Assembly (NCBI RefSeq): GCF_036237275.1
Contig: NZ_CP108352.1
Span: forward strand, 5,022,001-5,086,000
DNA length: 64,000 bases
DNA from: Streptomyces sp. NBC_01353
Lineage (GTDB): Bacteria; Actinomycetota; Actinomycetes; Streptomycetales; Streptomycetaceae
Reading direction: 5' to 3'
Made by a program: the position numbers and the translations under genes. Positions 60,723 to 64,000 of this stretch are shown in pieces. Numbering within the stretch: the stretch's first letter is position 1; the number at the start of each line of letters is the position of its first letter. The notes under the pieces were generated by a model. The model was given only the letters and a program-made list of their open reading frames with translations, searched no databases and was not told where the DNA came from.

Positions 60723-61256
60723 TCACCGACTGTGGTCCAGGACGAGCTCCCGGAGCTCCTCGGCGGAGTCGGTGGCGAGCCGGTAGATGCCCTGAACACT
60801 CGCCGACCTCATCAGCCGCCCGTCCTCGACGTGCTTGAGCCTGCGCTCGCCCCGGCGGGACGTGAACGTCAGCCGCCCCAGCAGATCGGCGGGGACGACC
60901 GTGTCGAACGCGAGGGGAGAACCGGGCGGCCCGAGCAGCACTTCGGTGACCCCGCCGCCCGCCTTCAGCGGCCTCCAGTCCAGGAGCTTCGCGTAGTCCT
61001 CGTCGGCGAGCTCCGCCCCCGCGTCCTCGTACGGGATGATCCGCGACACCTCCATGGCGCCCAGCACATGGAGGCGGGTACGGAAGGCGCGGACGGGATG
61101 GATCGTGTCACCGGGCCGCACGCCCGCCCGCTCGAAGCTGGGCAGCGACTGGTGCGGGCCGCCGAACAACATCGTCAGGCGCAGGCCGGCGTAGCCGGAG
61201 CGCTCAAGGAACCGGCACAGATCGTTGGTCCACAGCGTGGTGTAGAAGTTCGGCAC
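60723..61256 (-). CDS. Hypothetical protein, possible PUA/ASCH-like fold
   Basis: 177 residues from GTG 61256. It contains NFYTTLWTNDLCRFLERSGY near the start, RPGDTIHPVRAFRTRLHVLG (~55-74), a PADLLGRLTFTSRRGERRLK segment and a C-terminal RLATDSAEELRELVLDH helix. The middle resembles PUA-like domains that bind modified bases or RNA, a weak guess. No signal or membrane segment is present. The region upstream, shared with the divergent lipoprotein gene, has related inverted repeats. Confidence 0.55.
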   Translation of the reverse strand: MPNFYTTLWTNDLCRFLERSGYAGLRLTMLFGGPHQSLPSFERAGVRPGDTIHPVRAFRTRLHVLGAMEVSRIIPYEDAGAELADEDYAKLLDWRPLKAGGGVTEVLLGPPGSPLAFDTVVPADLLGRLTFTSRRGERRLKHVEDGRLMRSASVQGIYRLATDSAEELRELVLDHSR

Positions 61257-61312
61257 GGCAGAACCGTAGACGCCCCCCGCCGACAGCCGGCCCCCGGCAG
61301 CGGTGCGATGCC

Positions 61313-61396
61313 GTCCCAACGTTCCATCCCGCGTTCTGGGTTGGAGCGTTCCCGCAGGTCAGATGGGGTGGAACGTCCCAACGTCCCGTACCGGCG
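61313..61396. promoter_or_regulatory. Inverted AACGTTCC/GGAGCGTT-type repeats in a divergent gap
   Basis: AACGTTCC (61318-61325) faces GGAGCGTT (61343-61350), followed by GGGGTGGAACGTCCC. A similar ACGTTCC-N10-GGAGCGT pair occurs before the acyl-CoA synthetase gene (about 18289-18312), which shares GGTTGGAGCGTTC. This suggests one regulator for both sites, which are 43 kb apart. Confidence 0.4.
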
Positions 61397-61486
61397 GTGA
61401 GAGCTGGTGGTCGTGGCGGACGCGGCGGCAGGGTGTGGACCAGGCCGCCGGACGAGGCGGTCGGCCACCACCTACGGGGAGTTCAC

Positions 61487-62209
61487 ATGCGTACGTTCCG
61501 CATCCGCACCACCGTCCTTGCCGCCACCACCGCCGCGCTCGCCCTCGCACTCACCGCCTGCGGCGGGGCGGACGACGCCGGCACGAAGGACAAGAAGGCC
61601 GCCGCGTCGGTCTCACAGGTCACGCCCGGCACCGGTCAGGACGGCCGGACGAGCACCGGCGGCACCGGCACCACGGGCGGCACCGGCACCTCGGGTGGCA
61701 CCGGCACCTCGGGTGGGGACGCGTCGAGCCCGGCGACGTCCGCCGCGCAGCCCGGCTCCAAGAAGAACGACGGCAGGACCCCGGCCTGCACCGCCGACGA
61801 CGTGAAGGTCTCCGCGGTGAAGCAGGACGGCGTACCCACCACACACATCACCCTGACCGCCACGAACGTCTCGGGCCGCTCCTGCACCCTGCTCCAGTAC
61901 CCGCTGATCGCGTTCGGCGACATCCAGACGGCGAAGGACGTCCCGTCCGTCCCCAAGAGCAAGCCGGGCACGCCCGTCGTCCTGTCCGCCGGCGCTCCGG
62001 CCTACGCCGCCGTGCGCATCAACAACGGTGGAGTCGACGAGGAGAACCGCGCCGTGACGTCGTTCAGCGTGAACCTCTTCGCCAAGGACGGCCCGGCCGA
62101 GGGCAGCAAGGTGGTCGAGGCCCCCGCCGGCGGCATCGCCGTCGACGACGCGGTCGCCAGGACCGGTTACTGGACGCACGAGCTGCGCAACGGCGCCGAC
62201 GAGTTCTGA
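61487..62209 (+). CDS. Secreted lipoprotein, DUF4232-like
   Basis: 240 residues. A lipoprotein signal peptide (ATTAALALALTACGG, lipobox Cys near residue 25) is followed by a low-complexity linker of Gly-Thr-Gly-Thr-Ser-Gly repeats (~55-85), then a beta-rich domain with TPACTADDVKVSAVKQDG and TATNVSGRSCTLLQYPLIAF, and Cys residues forming a probable disulfide. This is the DUF4232 pattern of actinobacterial lipoproteins of unknown function. GGGGAG precedes ATG 61487. Confidence 0.8.
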   Translation: MRTFRIRTTVLAATTAALALALTACGGADDAGTKDKKAAASVSQVTPGTGQDGRTSTGGTGTTGGTGTSGGTGTSGGDASSPATSAAQPGSKKNDGRTPACTADDVKVSAVKQDGVPTTHITLTATNVSGRSCTLLQYPLIAFGDIQTAKDVPSVPKSKPGTPVVLSAGAPAYAAVRINNGGVDEENRAVTSFSVNLFAKDGPAEGSKVVEAPAGGIAVDDAVARTGYWTHELRNGADEF

Positions 62210-62234
62210 TCCCTCGCGCTCTCCGGTGTCCGAG

Positions 62235-62270
62235 GGCGAGGGTGGCCGCGGCGACGCGGCCACCCTCGCC
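62235..62270. terminator. Bidirectional terminator between convergent genes
   Basis: A 16-bp stem (GGCGAGGGTGGCCGCG and complement) with loop GCGA lies between the lipoprotein stop (62209) and the next gene's stop (62275). Confidence 0.85.
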
Positions 62271-62274
62271 GTCG

Positions 62275-62622
62275 TCAGGTGCGGGCGATCCACCGCTGGA
62301 GCGCGATGTGGGTGAAGTCGTCGAGCGTGCACAGCGCCTCGATCGCGTCGAGGTCGCCGGGCAGCGGGGCGATGCCCGCCGTGGTGAGCGCGGCGTGCAG
62401 CTCCAGCCGGCGTCGGTCCGCCGGCTCCAGAACCACGGGGAGCCGCGTGCCGGCCGCGGGCGCCGGCAGCGGGTAGTCCCCGGGCTCCAGGAAGCCGTGG
62501 GCGATGTGCGTCCGCGTGTCCGTCTCCTCGGGAAGGTCGTCGAGGAACGCGGCGGGGAAGCGGTAGGGGTCGAGGTCCGCCATTACGGTCGGGGCCGCGG
62601 TGAAAGACTGGAGTGCAGTCAT
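62275..62622 (-). CDS. Small hypothetical protein
   Basis: 115 residues. It begins MTALQSFTAAPTVMADLDPY, contains a run of acidic residues (DDLPEETDTRTHIAHGF) and ends DDFTHIALQRWIART. No membrane, signal or catalytic motif is recognised. GGAGGAACTC lies before ATG 62622, giving a strong start. It lies 180 bp upstream of the secreted protease gene on the same strand, with no obvious link. Confidence 0.6.
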   Translation of the reverse strand: MTALQSFTAAPTVMADLDPYRFPAAFLDDLPEETDTRTHIAHGFLEPGDYPLPAPAAGTRLPVVLEPADRRRLELHAALTTAGIAPLPGDLDAIEALCTLDDFTHIALQRWIART

Positions 62623-62802
62623 GAGTTCCTCCTCGGTTGTCCTGCCACTGCCGACGAGGACTACGGCCGAGCCGCGGTCAGTTGCGATTCCCGCACCGGA
62701 CCACCCGTTTGCCGTCAATCCCATCTCGTCACACAAGCGAGAGTCCGCGGCCCCCGGCGGAGGAGTGCGCCGGGGGCCGCGGCAGGGGTGTCGGGAAAGG
62801 TG

Positions 62803-63723
62803 TCAGGACGCCTGGGCCCGGTCGTACAGGGCCTTCGCGTCATTGCCGAAGTACGGGCCGAACATGCGGTTGGGCAGGAAGGTGTAGCCGAAGCTGTTCA
62901 CCGAGACCTGGAGGCCCGTGCCCGTGGCCTCGCTGAAGCCGGAGAACCAGGGGCCGCCGCTGGAGCCGCCCGTCATGTTGCAGCCGAGGCTGTGGTCCTG
63001 GGAGAAGAGGAAGTCCTTGGAGGAGTTCCCCGCGCAGTGGATCAGCTTCGAGCCGTCGTACGGGGAGGCGGCCGGGAAGCCGAAGGCGTACATCGGCTTG
63101 TTGTAGCCGCCGTTGAACTGGATGCCCTGGGCGCCGGTCACCGACGTCAGCTTCTGGCCGTTCAGCGGCGCCACGACCGCCGCGCCGACGTCGTAGTTGA
63201 TGTCCTCGCTCGCCTCCCACTGCGGGGTCGTGAGCGTCTTCGTCGCCGCCCACTGGCCGTACGGGGCGTTGCCGTTGTCGTAGGCCGGGACGAACACCCA
63301 GTTCGTGTGCCACGAGCCCTGGTACTTCACGCAGTGGCCGGCCGTGATGACCGTGCTCTGGTTCTGGCTGGTGACCGCGTTGCCGGAACAGGAGGCCGTA
63401 CGGCCCTGGAAGGTGAAGAACACCCGGCCCGAGGTCTTCACGACCGCGCCGCCGCCCGTCCAGGGGCCGCCCGGCTGCGGGAAGGCCGTCGGGGCGACGG
63501 AGGTCGGGGCGATCGTCGTCGGGGCGGACGAGCGGGCGACCTGCTTGAGGGACTTGAGCGCTCCGGGGGCGACCTCGAGGTCCAGCGGGGTCGCCGAGCG
63601 CATCCGCTCGGCGGTCCAGAAGGCGGGCTTCTCCGCCGCTTGCGCCGAGGTCGCGGTCAGAGCTCCGGTCAGCAGCGCTCCGACCGACAACAGGACAGCA
63701 GCGACTGTGCGATGGCGTCTCAC
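62803..63723 (-). CDS. Secreted trypsin-fold serine protease
   Basis: 306 residues from GTG 63723 (AAGGAG 6 nt upstream). A signal peptide (~1-30, AAVLLSVGALLTGALTATSAQA) leads to a ~60-residue pro-region, then a chymotrypsin-fold domain with His130 (TAGHC), a probable catalytic Asp in EDINYDVG (174 or 178) and nucleophile Ser255 in GGSSGGPWF, which replaces the classical GDSGGP. It looks like the extracellular V8-like/glutamyl-endopeptidase branch. Two further Cys support a disulfide. Confidence 0.86.
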   Translation of the reverse strand: MRRHRTVAAVLLSVGALLTGALTATSAQAAEKPAFWTAERMRSATPLDLEVAPGALKSLKQVARSSAPTTIAPTSVAPTAFPQPGGPWTGGGAVVKTSGRVFFTFQGRTASCSGNAVTSQNQSTVITAGHCVKYQGSWHTNWVFVPAYDNGNAPYGQWAATKTLTTPQWEASEDINYDVGAAVVAPLNGQKLTSVTGAQGIQFNGGYNKPMYAFGFPAASPYDGSKLIHCAGNSSKDFLFSQDHSLGCNMTGGSSGGPWFSGFSEATGTGLQVSVNSFGYTFLPNRMFGPYFGNDAKALYDRAQAS

Positions 63724-63845
63724 GCATGTCTCCTTCTGCCGAGGCAGGTGGGGGATGAGAACGGTGCGGATCGACGTGCGTGAGGAAGCGTGCCAGATAC
63801 TGAGATGAATTGTCAGGGGCGCGTCACTAAATCGGCTCGGAGGTG

Positions 63846-64000
63846 TCAGCCCTCGTCGCTCGCGACCAGGGGCTTCGCGAAGCAGCGGCTGCTCTTGTAC
63901 CCCCGGTAGTGGCCGAACTTCGCGCACAGCTCGTAGCCGCTGCTGGCGTACAGCGCGATCGCCTCCGGCTGCGCCGTGCCCGTCTCCAGGACCATGCGGG
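63846..64000 (-). CDS. GNAT acetyltransferase, C-terminal fragment (start outside window)
   Basis: Only the last ~50 residues are in the window. MVLETGTAQPEAIALYASSG is the usual C-terminal helix motif of GNAT enzymes, followed by YELCAKFGHYRGYKSSRCFA and a stop at 63846. The 5' part is beyond position 64000, so substrate and start cannot be assessed. Confidence 0.75.
   Translation of the reverse strand, partial: RMVLETGTAQPEAIALYASSGYELCAKFGHYRGYKSSRCFAKPLVASDEG

Overview
The window is a high-GC actinobacterial chromosome segment, almost certainly Streptomyces. Codons end mostly in G or C, and there are many GTG starts and short ATGA/GTGA overlaps. The window carries the Streptomyces sigma factor HrdD with a sigma-R type promoter, a WhiJ-like XRE/DUF397 pair, the divisome protein SepX/GlpR, DUF6227 and a TipA-like MerR regulator. 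Gene order from hrdD to galU/moeA resembles the hrdD-mscL-galU region of S. coelicolor as I remember it. I could not run a comparison.

Layout. 1-5 kb: end of a sodium:solute symporter, a divergent SDR/alpha-beta-barrel pair around a palindromic operator, a WhiJ-like XRE regulator with its DUF397 partner, and a GPP34 protein. 5-10.8 kb: an S11 D,D-carboxypeptidase with a very long acidic cytoplasmic tail, a polytopic membrane protein, a membrane-anchored exported protein and a HIT-like protein. 11-15.4 kb: a CotA-type multicopper oxidase broken by a large internal deletion, a secreted beta-helix protein, a VOC/MerR operon and tRNA-Arg(CCT). 15.5-21.2 kb: DUF1801, flavin-reductase-like, VOC and AraC genes, an acyl-CoA synthetase and a secreted M6 protease. 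21.4-31.2 kb: three regulator/partner pairs with visible operators (TetR with a DHA2 exporter, MarR with a LigB-type dioxygenase, WYL with a DHA2 exporter), plus questin-oxidase-like, PAT-like and hrdD genes. 31.2-36.4 kb: a truncated remnant of a fructose PTS gene, a secreted collagen-like protein and, divergent from it, two glycosyltransferases. 36.5-39.7 kb: DUF6227, a self-processing S58 peptidase and LtrA.

40-45.4 kb is a tightly coupled five-gene operon: NarI-like cytochrome b, a bis-MGD molybdoenzyme, a four-cluster ferredoxin, a Tat-signal Rieske protein and a small membrane protein. It is preceded by a possible small upstream ORF. 45.4-54.5 kb holds mscL, an RcpC/CpaB-like exported protein, an MTA phosphorylase, FmdB, an MFS transporter, a K+/H+ antiporter that appears to start with CTG, and a penicillin-acylase-family hydrolase.

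54.5-60.5 kb holds 5-FTHF cyclo-ligase, then galU-moeA/glp-moaC-mogA-rimJ-sepX/glpR. This arrangement joins molybdenum cofactor synthesis with the Glp-GlpR cell-division module. It could supply cofactor to the molybdoenzyme about 11 kb upstream. 60.5-64 kb: tRNA-Ala(CGC), a hypothetical gene, a DUF4232-like lipoprotein, a small unknown gene, a secreted trypsin-fold protease and the end of a GNAT gene.

The most interesting points are the molybdoenzyme/Rieske operon, the collagen-like protein beside glycosyltransferases, the Glp/SepX locus, and two gene-decay scars (multicopper oxidase and fruA).
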